Shown piece by piece: positions 20,555 to 33,312 of a stretch of 64,000 bases of DNA. Source of the DNA: Miscanthus floridulus. Lineage: Eukaryota; Streptophyta; Magnoliopsida; Poales; Poaceae. Location of the stretch: contig NC_089594.1 in the NCBI RefSeq assembly GCF_019320115.1, positions 21,350,055-21,414,054 on the forward strand, in the 5' to 3' direction. Both the position numbers and the translations under genes were made by a program. Positions within the stretch are counted from its first letter, which is position 1. Every line of letters starts with the position of its first letter. The notes under the pieces were generated by a model. That model saw only the letters and a program-made list of their open reading frames with translations, was not told the origin of the DNA and made no database searches.

Positions 20555-23133
20555 CTAAGCTACCTTTACATGCATCGTAGTGACGCCAACAATTATATCT
20601 TCTTCTTCTCTACCGTTGATCTTGGGAGTAAATTCAATGGTATGTTTAGACTTAACATCAGTTGTTTGGACAACAATCCTTAGGATATCCTTCACATAGA
20701 TGCATATGATGGACCGTATAAACTTGATAACTCCAATAACATCACCAGTCAAGCCACCAACCACTTGATTATCATAAAAGCACAAGGCTATTTAGGATGC
20801 TGGTGGTCTGGGCAGTGATTTTTCCATTAAAGTCTCCTTGTAGAACATCAATTGCAATAGTACACTCCACTGCATCTTTCACAACTCCATACAACACATC
20901 CACAGTACTAAGCCTGGTAGCAAGAGAGTCACTTTCAAGCACACATTGCTTCAACCATCGACGCTCTATGCCATTGATAGATAACTTTCCTTTACTGAGT
21001 TCTTTGTCCTGCCCTTGATGATCCTTAATCTTCAAATCAATCTCAACATAGTTTGGACCTATCAATGCGAGTCCTCGTTTTGGACCTGTCAAGATCAAAG
21101 ATTCATCCTACGAAAAAGTTTACATTATATGTTAGTGTTATGTTATATTTCTCTGAATACAATGCCGTAATCAAAATAGAATGATTACAGTCAACTAGCA
21201 TATGTAAACTACTACCATAGATGAAACAGTTAATGATCAGTTTACATGTGGTATCACGATGTTGTAGGTTCATATGGTTGTACCATTAAGCATGATGTCG
21301 ATATAATAAAATGTGTTAAATAATTTCCCTAATATAAGAAACAAATATTATGTCAAAGGGTTCAAATATAGTTTCATTAATATATTATACATACTTATGT
21401 TCACATAAATTGTTGTAAAAAATGTTTAACTTTAGGTTTATTCTGTTCCATACAATATCCACACCACACCCTAGAAACAGCAATGTACTTCTATTGGACA
21501 ACAATTGGATCAGTGTGTAACATTTAGCGGAATCCCACAAGACAAAGGATATTGCATCACCTAGTTCTCTGTACCAGTTGCTCATGGACCTTGGGATGCT
21601 AATTGTGACTACCAAAAAGACTTGAAAACTAACATATCACAAGTTTACCCTTCATACTGAACATTTGCAATTTTGTAACATTTGGAAACTATACAGATTG
21701 TCTAATATTCTAGGGATTATTGATCAGTAGCGTGTAAATTTCCAACTTTCAGCACCAAAAATAAATTCAGAACAAGAAACGAGGATGAATATCACACAGG
21801 TAATTGACCAACTAACCACTAGCGATTACTTTGTTGATCAATATAAGTCATTTGCAGGCTAGTGTAATTTTGCAATCCTTGTCTAGCTCACACCTAATAA
21901 ATACAAGCAGTTCTTCATTTAGAGGAACAGTGTTGCCAATCAGCCCAATGTACATACCTAAGAGTTGATGAGTTGGCATTGATCTCTCTCACGGCTAAAG
22001 AGATAAACACACCTCTTGTCTAGACTGTCTCTGGCAATGACAGTGCCGTACACATTGATGGGGAAGCCAACATCTGAAGTGGTTATTCTCACAGAGAAGA
22101 AGTTTATTCCCTCACATAGCTCATAGTCGTCCTTATTTTTGTAGACAGCATCAGTAAATCTCATCGGACCAAGGGCCACTGTGGTGTGAAAAGTAAGATA
22201 ACAAAATCAAGATAGGCTCTATACAAATAAGACTCAAAAGCTAACAGGTCAAGATAGTATAAATGTTGAAGTACACATGCACTTGCCAATCCAAGACAAA
22301 AACTCAGACAATGATGACCTCCGCTCGAATAGACCAACAAAACATATTTGAAAGCACAAATTAACATAGAATGGAGTATAATACTCTGATCATGTAAAAT
22401 TTTGTAATTGTTCATGGACGGCAATGCCGTAGATATGACTAAAGGTCAGGGCAGGGTAGGGCAGAGCAGAGGAATTGATCTGATCAAAATTGAACACGGA
22501 GGAGAGTCTGCTACTAGAATCCTTTAGTCATATAAGATTCAAACTAATAGTTCAAGATAGTATAAACGGTGAAGCACAATTGCAATTTCGAATTCAAGAG
22601 ACAGAAATTCGGACAGTGACGACGTCTACTCGAATAGACAAACAAAAAATATTTGAAAGCACAAATTAAAATAGAAATAATCTGATCGTGTAAGCAATAC
22701 AGTAGATATGACTAAAGGTCAGGGCAGGGTAGGGCAGAGCATAGGAATTGATCTAATTAGAATTGAACCAATAGGGATGGACTTACACTCCTCGTCGAGA
22801 TCGAATTTTGTGAGGTCAGCGAAGGTAAATCTGGTGTAGTACTCGCCCCCTTGCTTGGGATCGAAGTCGAGGACGGTATCTTCCAGTATCCGCTGTCTAT
22901 CATTTTGTTTCTTCTTCCATGCCATCTGCCGCAGAAACTGCATCCGCTCCTCCTCCTGGGCCAATCGCTTTGCCTCGTTGACGTCGACGAAAGGTTCAAC
23001 CTAAGAGCTTCTTACCACAATCCTTCACCATGGAGGAGACTCCGTCAGAATCTGATCCCACGGAGGCACGTAGGACGGGCCACGGGGTGAAGTCGCAGCG
23101 CTTGCAAGGCATGGATATGCTATCATCCACCAT
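20555..23133 (-). pseudogene. DUF6598-domain gene, three exons, three lesions
   Basis: DUF6598 proteins are a large plant, mainly grass, family of unknown function. Exon 1 (23133-22787) starts MVDDSISMPCKRCDF and later reads AWKKKQNDRQRILEDTVLDF, ending at donor GTAAGT. Exon 2 (22178-21958) carries GPMRFTDAVY and FPINVYGTVIARDSLDKRC, ending at donor GTATGT. Exon 3 (21107-20555) carries ILTGPKRGLALIG, LATRLSTVDVLYGVVK, YDNQVVGG and HTIEFTPKING. Exon phases join correctly (1, then 0). Lesions: a frameshift around 22985-23005; a TAG at 21958-21960, the last codon of exon 2, where AAG (Lys) is usual in family members I remember; and an extra T near 20783-20787 that shifts the frame. An AAACCCTAG motif in the presumed 5' UTR (about 23186) is common near plant start sites. 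Confidence 0.8.
22225..22765. repeat. Diverged duplication inside DUF6598 intron 1
   Basis: Segments starting near 22225 and 22545 share GTATAAA, AGAAATTCGGACAG-like runs and ATATTTGAAAGCACAAATTAA. The run AAAGGTCAGGGCAGGGTAGG occurs at 22441 and 22715. The copies are diverged and about 274-320 bp apart. Confidence 0.7.
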
Positions 23134-23332
23134 GAACACAACAAAGCCGCCGCCGACCAAGGAAAGGGGAAAGAAGTGAAAGAACTAGGGTTTTGAGTTC
23201 CGCTCACACGAGGATGATGAGGATGAGATCTTCGAGTATCTTGTGCATCTTTGGATCAGGGCCTTCACAATGGTTTGGGCCTATGCAGGTTGCACATAGC
23301 TAAGGCACCCAATCTCATCTATGCTATTTAGG

Positions 23333-24110
23333 GCCTTTTTTGGTATATTGCATATTCTATAACTTATGTGACAAGATTCACTATATCTGTTTGGCATATT
23401 TGAGAGCATGAAATGTTGTTTGGAATGGAGAAAGTTGGTTCCTTAGCTTAGTCCCTACATGTTGAAGGCCCCCTATTTGTAGTGTTAAATGATCTCTATG
23501 ACGTACCATGTGGCACATTACACATTCTTCTTGACTTCTCCTTAGCTTAGTCCCTATATGGTGAAGGGCACCCTTATTCGTAGTATTAAATGACCTCTAG
23601 GATTGTATCATCATGTGGCACATTAAATACTCTTATCTGTACTCTATAATTTTCCCCATCCTTACTAGATATTTTTGTGATGCCAAAAATATTAGTTCTA
23701 GAATATTTCATACTCTAGCATGATTAGTATCCTTTTTGTTTTGTTTGGCACATTCCATACTCTATAACTTATGTGACAAGATTTATCTATTTGGTATATT
23801 TGGGAAGAAATGTTGTTTGGCATGGAGAAAGTTAGTTCTTTAGCTTAGTCTCTACATGGTGAAGGGCACCCCTATTTGTAGTATTAAATGACCTCTAGGA
23901 TGCACCATGTGGCACATTACACACTCTTCTTGACTTCTTCTTAACTTATTCCTTACATGGTGAAGGGCACCCCTATTTGTAGTGCTAAATGAGCTATAGG
24001 ATTGTACCATGTGGCACATTACACACCATTCTTACAAAATATCTATACTCTATAATTTTCCTCATCCTTAATAGATATTTTTGCGATACCAAAAATATCT
24101 AGTTCTAGAA
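23333..24110. repeat. Nested tandem duplication, about 404 bp and 101 bp
   Basis: CTATAACTTATGTGACAAG occurs at 23358 and 23762 (offset 404). Inside each copy a TGGTGAAGGGCACCC...ATGTGGCACATTA unit is itself duplicated at about 23457, 23558, 23856 and 23957 (offset about 101). No ORF is present. It may be part of a non-autonomous transposon whose ends I cannot place. Confidence 0.75.
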
Positions 24111-24252
24111 CATGGATTGATTATCCAGGAGATAAAATATATTACATCTAGGACTTCTATCTTATTAGTCCATGTCAATAGGTGGTGTAACTAGGCGGGC
24201 CACGTAATTGCTAAAGTAGCTAATCAATGTAATGGTCATATTTGGCTTGATG

Positions 24253-24430
24253 CACTACTACAAATTGATTTATCACTATCACCACTTTTACTGCCGTAAC
24301 AATAGAAGCGACTGTGTTTTACTTCCACCGCCGGTTGGACCGATAGTGAGGCCTCCTGATGAAGAAAACCGGTAGTTGAGATTTCTACCACCGATGGTTT
24401 AACAGTAGATGCGGTAGTGGTATTTTCTCC
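24253..24430 (+). mobile_element. Candidate CACTA transposon left terminus
   Basis: CACTACTACAAATTGATTTA starts at 24253, matching the CACTA-type terminus of grass En/Spm elements. It is followed by short repeats of CACCGCCGGTTGGACCG, GATAGTGAGGCC and ACCGGTAGTTGAG, the usual subterminal pattern. The base triplet just outside is ATG. A possible partner end lies at 49463-49472. Confidence 0.5.
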
Positions 24431-24786
24431 GTCGCATGAAAAGCCAAGCCGACTAGATAGGTCTTCTGGCCATCGGCCCTACATGACCGTTTGGTCTATC
24501 GGCGGTACTAAATTCAGCGTAAGTTATTTCCCCATTTCCCAACTACCCACAACACAGTTGCCTCACCAATCCACTTCTCCATCTTCAAGGTTGGCGCATT
24601 GTTCCTCTCGCAATTTGTGTGAACCATTGCACGCCTCACGTCGCGTCACCGCCAGATCCAAAGGCAAGGGTAATGCTTTCGCACTGCACTAATGGATCTT
24701 TGTCGGATTATTTTTCTCTTTAGTGATCTCATTACTAAGGAAGCTCTCATATCCTATTGCACAATAACGATCGCAGGCTCTTCGAA

Positions 24787-25788
24787 ATGGAGACGGCCGC
24801 CAACAACAGGAATGCACTGGCCAGCCTCACAGAGGATGTTGTTCTGGACATCCTCTGCCGCCTCCCCGCCCGCTCCTTGTTGTGCTGCAAATGTGTCTAT
24901 CACTCCTGGAACCGCCTCATCTCCAACAACCATGAGGTGCTGCCCCAGACTGTGGCCGGCTTCTTCTACGACGACGAGAAAGGCAAGCGAAACTTCACCA
25001 GCGTCACCGGTGAACGCCCCGACTTGTCCTTCTTGCCCTTCCCCATTGACAAAGTAGCTGTCTTATATTGCTGCAATGGTCTTGTCCTGTGCTTGTGCGT
25101 TGAGGCTGCTGGATCCTGTTATGTCATCTGCAATCCAGTAACCAAGAATTTGCAGGTACTAACACCAAGCATCCATACTGTTGGTCAGGTTCGATTGGGG
25201 TTCGATCCAACAGCCTCCTCGCACTTCCATGTGATTGAATTTATGAAGGAGGAGGACGTTGAGTGCCTAGGTGTGGATATCTACTCATCTCAAACTGCAG
25301 CATGGATCTAAATGGGGCTAGGACATTGATGATGTGATACGTTCAAGATCAGCAAGTGTGTTTCTTAACGGTTGTCTGCACATTATGGGGTACTCTCTGA
25401 TACTTGTTATGGATATGGAGGGAAAGACATGGAGGAAAATTTCTAGGCTTCGGGTACTCTACCCTCCATCCATCATGCTAAGGGTCACTTATGTGTATGT
25501 ACTGTTGGTGGTGTTAGTGGTCACAATATGTCCCAACTTTCAGTCTGGATCCTTGAAGACTATGCTACTAATAAATGGACATTGAAGCATACTGTCAGCA
25601 CACTGAAGGTGTTTGGAAAGACTAATATTAATTTTGGTTACGTGGATTATGATTCAGCCTACACAACAATTACAGTTCACCCAGAATGGAATTTAATTTT
25701 CTTTGTTGGGGCAAAAAGAATAATCATCGCTTATGACATGGACCAAAGAAAAGTTCATGTCATCCCTACCAGTGTCGATCGTAGCTAG
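24787..25788 (+). pseudogene. F-box protein with F-box-associated domain, copy 1
   Basis: From the ATG at 24787 the protein has an F-box (LASLTEDVVLDILCRLPARS, then CKCVYHSWNRLI, residues about 10-45). This is the part that binds SKP1 in SCF ubiquitin ligases. A kelch-like associated region follows (LPFPIDKVAVLYCCNGLVLC, YVICNPVTKNLQVL, RLGFDPTASSHFHV). It hits TAA at 25309-25311 after TAAWI. Compared with copy 2, a few codons are deleted here and a TAG follows six codons later, after which homology continues in another frame (SASVFLNGCLH, WRKISRL) and then a third (LSVWILEDYATNKWTLKHTV to stop at 25788). A 107-bp intron (24670-24776, GTAAT...CGCAG) in the 5' leader is supported by a matching intron in copy 2. 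Substrate unknown. Confidence 0.8.
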
Positions 25789-26267
25789 GGTAGACGTAAA
25801 GTCCTGGCACAGTTCATGAGTAGACCTTACTTTCTTCCTTATGTTTTCTTGTTCTTTTTCTTGGAGTCATTAGCGGAGTAGTGAATAAAGCTCCATTTGA
25901 TGTGTCACTGTGTCATGACATGTTCAAATGGACCAATGTTGTTTGATTATCTATGGCCATGTTAATTTCATCTAGGATGGATGTTGTCATTATTGCAGCT
26001 AAACTAGTGTGCCATCTTAATTTGTTGTGTTTCCAAATTGGTTTATTTCTCTGGCATGAACAATATGTTATGTTGGTGTTACAGCTCCCGTCGCCGTTTC
26101 ATACGTCGTTTCCAGGAGAAGCATGCTCCACTAAGATCGTGGGAGATGTGGCCTTGCCTTAACTCCTACTCTCGCTCGGTGCAATCGTAGGGAAATCCAA
26201 TGGATGCATAACTCGCCTATATATCCTTCGATAAAAGGGTTGCATATCCTGACCCAAAAGGTGCCTC
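25789..26267. other. Downstream of F-box copy 1
   Basis: Probable 3' flank to about 26080. CCAGGAGAAGCATGCTCCAC at 26112 is nearly repeated at 45196, beyond the nested elements. Confidence 0.5.
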
Positions 26268-26730
26268 ATGATCATTGTTGGGCCGACGACGCATGAGTCC
26301 AAACACCAACAAAAACTCATGGACAGGGAAGTCAATGAGGCCACCTTGGGCGATGCCGTCTTGGCTTTCCTAAAATGGCCGGAGACTGCGATCACTTTCG
26401 ACAAAAAGGATCACTCCGACCACATTCCACAGTCAGGACGTTTTCCCCTTGTCGTCGACCCAGTCATCGACAAGACCTGCCTGTCTCATGTCCTCATGGA
26501 TGGTGGGAGCGGTCTCAACCTCCTCTATGCCGAGACCTACAATGCAATGGGACTATCGTGAGCGGCGATGCGGCCATTCGGTGCTCCGTTGCATGGAGTC
26601 ATACCCGAACTTTAGGCCATTCTCCTCGGTCATGAAAATAGAGTTGCACTGGGTTAAGCCTCATGGGTCGATCCCTAGACAAGGTCGCGCGACTACGGCA
26701 TTCGAACGATCAGATCATCGGTAAGCATGG
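26268..26730 (+). pseudogene. Tat-type gypsy protease fragment
   Basis: Encodes ITFDKKDHSDHIPQSGRFPL, then VVDPVIDKTCLSHVLMDGGS, GLNLLYAETYNAMG. This is the aspartic protease of Tat-lineage gypsy elements, whose active site reads DGG rather than DSG/DTG. Stop codons and a frame change follow at about 26560, and a degraded continuation (LRPFGAPLHGVIPE) runs to about 26640. No reverse transcriptase follows. It is a remnant of an older element into which the chromovirus inserted. Confidence 0.65.
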
Positions 26731-26829
26731 CAAGACAACGGTGCACAAAACAAAATAAATCAAGAAACACGAGCTGAGAAGATTTCTTTATAAAAAAGCC
26801 CTAGCTAGGTACAACCTAAGGCCCTTTGC

Positions 26830-27480
26830 CACCACCCGGAGTATATCCTCCACATTCACGGTGGCCACAATGGCGACCATGGCAGCGGCGAAGTCACCGA
26901 CCAGCTCGGCCCGCTCCACCTACCGGTGTGGCTCAGGAACCTGGGCTCCACCCGATGAAAGTCCTAGCCGGTGGGGAGCTGCATGGTGGCGAGGGCAACG
27001 CTGGCTCCCTGTCAGATTCCCGCCACCATAGCCCGCTCATGGTCCTCCAGCAGGAGAAGCTCCCAAAGGCAGGCTTCCTCCATCTTGTGGCGAGAGGCCG
27101 CCAGCTGCTCCTCCAGCGCAGGCAACAAGACGACGAGAATATAAAAGCTACAAATGTCAGATAGGACAATGACAAGACAGAGAGAACCCTCACCCATGAT
27201 ATGGGCCTGGGCATCGGCGGTCGCCACCAACGCGGCGGCAGTCTCCCTCTACGAGGCGGCGAGCGCCACCCCGACAACATCGAGGCAGCGCTCTAGCTGA
27301 CTCACCTCATGGGTGGCATTGGAGTAGCGCTGGTGGGCCTTGTCTGCAGCGTGGACAAGCTCATGGAACTCCCCTGGTCATTCGAGGAAGACGATGACGA
27401 GGAGAACGAACTCAACCTCACTGTCAGCGGGGTCATGGCATGGGGGCGTTGGCGACCCCTCCGGATGCGGCATGGGAAGC
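26830..27480 (-). pseudogene. Remnant of a Tat-type antisense coiled-coil ORF
   Basis: The minus strand encodes helical segments FHELVHAADKAHQRYSNATH, EVSQLERCLDVV, ALEEQLAASRHKMEE and GASVALATMQL. These resemble the C-terminal coiled-coil region of the antisense ORF carried by Tat/Grande-like elements. It is broken by stops. The assignment rests on pattern and context. Confidence 0.4.
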
Positions 27481-27564
27481 GGCCCTAGAAATGTCACCGA
27501 TCAGCATAGGTCAATCGTAATCTCAAAACATTGCTCGAAAACTTACCCTTGCCCGTGCAGGTAG

Positions 27565-30500
27565 TGTGGCAGAACCTCCTAAATTATAGGGCCCACATGC
27601 ACCTGTCACTGTCCAACGATCTTTGACATCTATGCATACGTTCCCAGTAACTTAAGAAGACTGTCGGGTGTCCTCGGGGAACCCCGAGTCATCCACGATT
27701 TCCAAGCAGGATCACATTATAGAGTCATTGCAGTATTACAACAGTTTATTCAAATAGATACACCAGAGTAAAAACAATGGAAGTCTTACAATAACATAGT
27801 TTACAAAACAGTAGTTTCAAACCTCACAACTAAGTTCGATGATTATTACAAAACGAAATAGTGGAGTGGCATTATAATATAATACAAAACACACAATGAA
27901 ACTGCCCTGCCCACGGGCCACACATTTACTTCTCATCGTCAGATCGAACAATAGTCATGCAGCATGATCCAAAATAGATCTGCTCATGAGGCTCACCTGC
28001 AATAAGGGTTAACGAACCCTGAGTACAAAAGTACTCAACAAGACTTAACCGAAATAAGAATTAATAGAACGCAGGAATGCAGGCTCATGGATTCAAGGTA
28101 TGGCTTTAGCAATAATCAAAGTTCTTTTGCGTAAAAGCTCTTTTAACAAAATTCTTTACTTCAACATATAAAACTTCATAAGATCATATACAAAGCTGAC
28201 ATGATCTGTATTGAGATCATGAAACTTCATAACCACACCTTCACAAACCATCCTCAAGTTCCAGTTATTTATTACTACGATGATGAACAGTGAGTTGAGT
28301 CTCCATAACCGAGGAGCAATGACGATTCGAACCGATTAAAACCCAGCTAGGGATTCCAGACCACACGACATATGCAGGTCCCCGGCCTACATATATCAAC
28401 CTACCCTCGGATCCTCTAAAACAAAAATGGGTCCGCGCCACCCGAGAATATAGTACTCCACCAATCCAGCCCATTGCCACGTGGGTACACGCTATTCCCG
28501 CCATCTCTCCACTCCTAGTGCGCGAGTAGCCATTCTCGTAATAGAATAGCCAAGTTAAGGCTTACCGGAGTATATGGTTAGTACTACAAAGTCTCACCTC
28601 ATGCAATTCAACAACGGTACGGGCCTTTATCGACACAGGCAGAATGAACCCGCTCACAAGACCTCCACGTCTTGTGGCTCTCACACACCGAGTCCGCCCG
28701 GTCTAGATTTATTACTCCACATTCCCATATCACATAATAACATAAGTAACCAAAGTTCCATTAAAAACTTGCAGGTGATAGGTAATCACCCGACTTTCAT
28801 CGTTCTAAGCATAGCTAAGCAAAAGTAGGCATATACGAATTAAGACTAGTAACAGGGTAGATATGGAAAAACAAGGTTGGTAATGCACCAATTATGTTTT
28901 CACTTGACTCCTAATCACTCAATGCAGTAAATAGAAGCAAAAGCGAAATCAATTTGTAAAACACAAGGTAGGGTTGTCTGCATCCGGGGCTTGCCTTCGT
29001 TGACGGAAAAATCTGGTTCCGGAGTCGCAATACAATTATCCAACCCGACCTCAACAGGCGGATTAACTTCTTCAACCACTTGATTAACTACCACATGTTC
29101 ATCTTCGTTCACTACATGTAGTAACAATGCAATGTTTAACATGATGCGCAATACGAAACATGATGCCTAATGATGGATGCAAAATTAACAACTTGAATAC
29201 AACTTTCCTTCGCGGTACAGTTACAAGTCAAACTAACTAAATCTTTTTCGTAACACATACATCAATTGCCAAGAATCATTATCAACTAATGACCCAAGGA
29301 CATCACTCAATCAAAAATTCAAACAAAACCTAAATTACTAAAGGTTACTATTTGCTTTTATGAATTAATTAATTAATTAAGAATTATGAAATAAATCAAC
29401 TTGTTCGAATTGACCTCAAAATTTTTGTAAATGTTCATCACATGATAAGTAAGTGGCAAAACAAATTTCATAAATTTTGGACAATTAAATAAGCCTAGAA
29501 AAATCATGGAAATCCATTTATTAATAAATTGAGCAATTTTTGTCACATTCAAAACGTGCTTAAAAAATAATATTTCATATTTTTCCTAAATAGTATTCAT
29601 CACAGAGAGGTCACACAAAAATTTTCATAATTTTTGAAGCTCTAAATAAATCTACACAAAAATAACAAATTACATCACTATTCATTCAAATCTGAAAAAC
29701 AGAAAAATCATTATGAACTACGCAGTCGCTGACAACCCGACCCCACCCGTCATCGTCTTCCTTCGGCTTTGACTCCGGCGACACGCGCGCTGACCGGTGA
29801 AAACTCGCCGATGGCGAGACCAACGGCGACGGCCAAAGCACCAAAACACTCCCCACACTACCCCGCATCGATTGATGGCACAACCTTGAGCAATTACAGC
29901 GAGGCACGAGCTTGACGCTAGCCATGGCGGCCACGACGGCGCGGCTACGCTACACCGGCAAAACGATGGTGGTAACCGTTAAACCAATAGCCTAGGAAGA
30001 CTCAGGAGCTCACCACGAACGCGCTGGAGTCGATGGCCGAACCGAAAGATCAACGGAGATACTGGTTGACGTGCCCAGCAACTCCGGCGACGCAAGCGAC
30101 GGTGACGGCGGTTAACCGAAGACTGCAGTGGACAAAATGGTCAATCAACGAGGCAGCAAGAACCACAGCAACAAGGCGAAGCCGGAGCTATGCAAAGCAG
30201 GGACAGAGGCGCACCGGAGGGCCACGGCCACGGTGAAGCGCACTCAACGGAGATTTTGCTGGCCGTGAGGAAGAAACGCGACGAGCGATAGTTCCCGGCG
30301 AAATCAAGCCACAAGGACTGGTTGGCTAGACGCGCAAGGAACTAGCGGAGCTAGGACACGCTTTGCTACGATGGCGCAGGCGCTGGTTTGATGGCAAAAG
30401 CTCAATGGAGCTATGGCAACGGCGGCGGCGGTGAAAACAGAGGAAGAAGAAAAGAACGATGGCGACGGCGTCTCGGCCTTATAGAGCGGCTCAGAAGCTC

Positions 30501-31162
30501 AAGGAAGCCACGACGGAGCCCTTTCCCGCGCCAGCGCGATGTCAAAGACGGCCACGACGCACCTGGAACGCCGAAGAAGATCGCTGGCCATGTAGCTTAG
30601 GCGGTGAACACTGTTCACAGTAATTACAGAATTGCCATTCGTTTTCAAATTCAAATTACTCCCAAATTTGTATAACAACTCAAAAATCTCCAAAAATAAA
30701 AGTTGTTCAAAATTCAAAGTTCTACAACTTTTCTTTTAAAACCAACCCCTAATTCGGTCTACATTTTGAAATGAACTTTTGAATTCAAATAGAGGACATT
30801 TAAGGAATTACGCCTTTTCAAATTACTTCAAATTTTTCATAACAACTTTGAAAACTCCAAAAACAAACTTTATATAACTTGACAAGATCTACACTTTTGC
30901 TTTTAAGCTCAACCCCAAAATGTGCTTAGATTTTGAAATGAGTTTTCAGGGTAGGATTTAAATATTAAAAATTAGGGTTTTCGGAATTTCAAATCAATAC
31001 AAAGATTTCGAACTTGATTCAAACAATACCAAGCAATACTTATAACATAAATGTAAACTTGTTTTAGTGAATGCATATCAAAGTTTGCAATATGACCAAA
31101 TGCCTTGCAGTGCATAAGATGACATGTCCTGTTTTAGTATTTAAAACACCTAGGGTGTTACA
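27565..31162 (-). repeat. 3' LTR of the chromovirus (left copy)
   Basis: 3598 bp; begins TGTGGCAG and ends GTGTTACA on the plus strand. Minus-strand TATA-like CTATAAGG lies over 30477-30484. Confidence 0.95.
30477..30483 (-). promoter_or_regulatory. LTR promoter TATA box (second copy at 39867-39873)
   Basis: The minus strand reads TATAAGG within CTATAAGG, conserved in both LTRs (30477-30483 and 39867-39873), downstream in sense of the GC-rich LTR block's neighbour. It is a plausible start site for the genomic RNA. The R/U5 boundary is not visible. Confidence 0.5.
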
Positions 31163-31176
31163 ATCCTCCCCCCTAA
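31163..31176 (-). other. Polypurine tract of the chromovirus
   Basis: The minus strand reads TAGGGGGGAGGAT directly against the 3' LTR. Confidence 0.85.
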
Positions 31177-31323
31177 AAAAAATCTCGTCCCGAGATTCAA
31201 AGTCATAGGATAAGTAATGGAAAAGGAAATGTGTCAATCCAAAAACATCCAAAACTTGTCCATAAAACAACTGAGGTTCCTTTACAAACAGGGTTCGCCA
31301 CAACAGAGCAAACTAACATAAAT

Positions 31324-32991
31324 CTATATCGACGCAAGAAACTCTGGAAATTTTTCTAACAAGTAATCTTTAGATTCCCAAGTAGCTTCCTCTTCTGAAT
31401 GTTGATTCCATTATATCTTGTAGAATTTGATTATCCTCCTTCGAGTAACACGATCTTTCTGATCCAACACTCGGATAGGATATTCTGAATAAGTCAGATC
31501 CGGTTCAAGTTCCACTCCTTCAACTTCAACATTCTACTCAGGCACTCGGAGACACTTCTTCAATTGAGAAACATGGAACACATCATGCACAGCTGAGAGA
31601 TGTTCTGGTAATTTCAAGCGATACGCCACTTTTCCATACCTCTCTAAAATTTGAAATGGTCCAATATATCGAGGTGCCAACTTGCCTTTAACACCAAAAT
31701 GGGTAACTCCCTTCATTGGTGATACTTTCAGATACACAAAATCCCCCTTGTTAAATGTCAATGGTCTACGTCGTTTATCCGCATAACTCTTTTGGCGGGA
31801 CTGAGCTATCTTCAAATTACTCTGTATTTGCCTAACCTTATCTTCTATTTCTTTCACAAGGTCAACTCCAAAGAACCTTCTTTCTCCATGCTCAGACCAA
31901 CTTAGCGATGTTCTGCATCTACGACCATAGAGTGCTTCAAATGGAGCCATTCTAATGCTTTCCTGATAACTATTGTTGTATGAGAATTCGGCCAGAGGTA
32001 AGCATTCGTCCCACTTATTGGAATAGTTAAGGACACAACACCTTAACATATCTCCAAGTACTTGATTAACTCTTTCAGTCTGTCCATCAATCTGCAGATG
32101 ATAAGCTGTACTATATAGGAGTTTGGTACCTAATGAAGTATGCAAGTGTTTCCAAAAGCTGGAGACAAACTGTGTACCCCGATCTGACATTATGGTCTTT
32201 GGTACTCCATGTAAGCTCATGATTCTTGCTAAATACATCTTGGCATATTGGATCATAGGATATATAGTCTTGACTGGAAGAAAATGTGCTGATTTGGTTA
32301 GGCGATCAACAATCACCCATATTGAGTCAAATCCCTTTGATGTCTTGGGTAGACCAACAATAAAGTCCATACTAATGTCTTCCCACTTCCAAGCTGGAAT
32401 AGGCAATGGTTGTAATTCTCCAGCAGACCTCAAATGTATAGCTTTCACTTTCTGACAAGTATCACACTTTGCTATATATCTTGCAATTTCTATCTTCATT
32501 TTGGTCCACCAAAATCTTTGTTTTAAGTCATGGTACATCTTGTTGCTTCCCGGATGGATAGATAACCTAGTAGCATGTGCTTCTTCAAGAATTGACTGCC
32601 GCAACTCAGTAAATTTTGGTACCACCAGGCGATCCTTGAACCATAGCACACCTTCATTATCTATGCTGAAGCATTCCGCTTTTCCATTCCTGACTCTTTC
32701 CTTGATATGGGCTACACCCTTGTTTTCCTTTTGAGCAGCAATAATCTGGTGTCGAATATTGGCTTCAACAATTATATTGGTTAAACTTCCTTGTTGAATC
32801 ACCCCTATACTCAACTTTTCCATCTCTTGGCATAAAGTCAAACCCATTGTTCTTACTGTCAGGCAATTGCAATAACTTTTATGACTGAGGGCATCTGCAA
32901 CCACATTTGCTTTACCGGGGTGATAATGTACTTCCAAGTCATAATCCTTAATCAGTTCTAACCATCTTGTTTGTCGCATATTCAACTCTGA
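31324..32991 (-). pseudogene. Chromovirus integrase with C-terminal chromodomain
   Basis: The minus-strand frame holds the zinc-binding region (IHPGSNKMYHDLKQRFWW ... CDTCQ), then the catalytic core with ISMDFIVGLPKTS (first Asp), MSDRGTQFVSSFW (second Asp) and DGQTERVNQ (Glu). A GPY-like end follows (LAPRYIGPFQILERYGKVAY) and VHDVFHVSQLKKCL. After a TAG at 31534-31536 the same frame continues into a chromodomain: TYSEYPIRVLDQKDRVTRRR, then EEEATWE, ending at TAG 31324-31326. A TAA at 31411-31413 breaks the chromodomain. In this family the chromodomain directs integration toward marked chromatin. A TAG at 32992-32994 separates this part from RNase H. Confidence 0.9.
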
Positions 32992-33312
32992 CTAAGTAAA
33001 GATATACTTTAAGCTCTTATGGTCTGTATAAATATGGCACGTATTACCAAGTAGGTAATGCCGCCAAATCTTCAGAGCATGGACCACAGCTGCTAACTCC
33101 AGATCATGAGTCCGATAGTGTTCTTCGTGTTGCTTAAGTTGCCTAGATGCATAGGCAATGACTCGGCCTTCTTGCATCAACATGCATCCAATACCAATAC
33201 CTGAAGCATCACAATAAACATCAAACGACTTCTCGATATCAGGTTGGGCTAATACTGGGACAGTGGTCAACAGTCTCTTCAAAGTCTAGAAAGCCTCTTC
33301 ACAATCCAATGA
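32992..33312 (-). pseudogene. Chromovirus RNase H
   Basis: Same frame as the reverse transcriptase. [17 protein letters not shown] gives the first catalytic Asp, [19 protein letters not shown] the Glu region, and [13 protein letters not shown] the next Asp. It is bounded by TAG codons at 33313-33315, 33286-33288 (inside the linker) and 32992-32994. Confidence 0.85.

Noticed and set aside
28265..28504. 79-codon ORF repeated at 37657
   Set aside because: It is conserved only because it lies in both LTRs; no domain.
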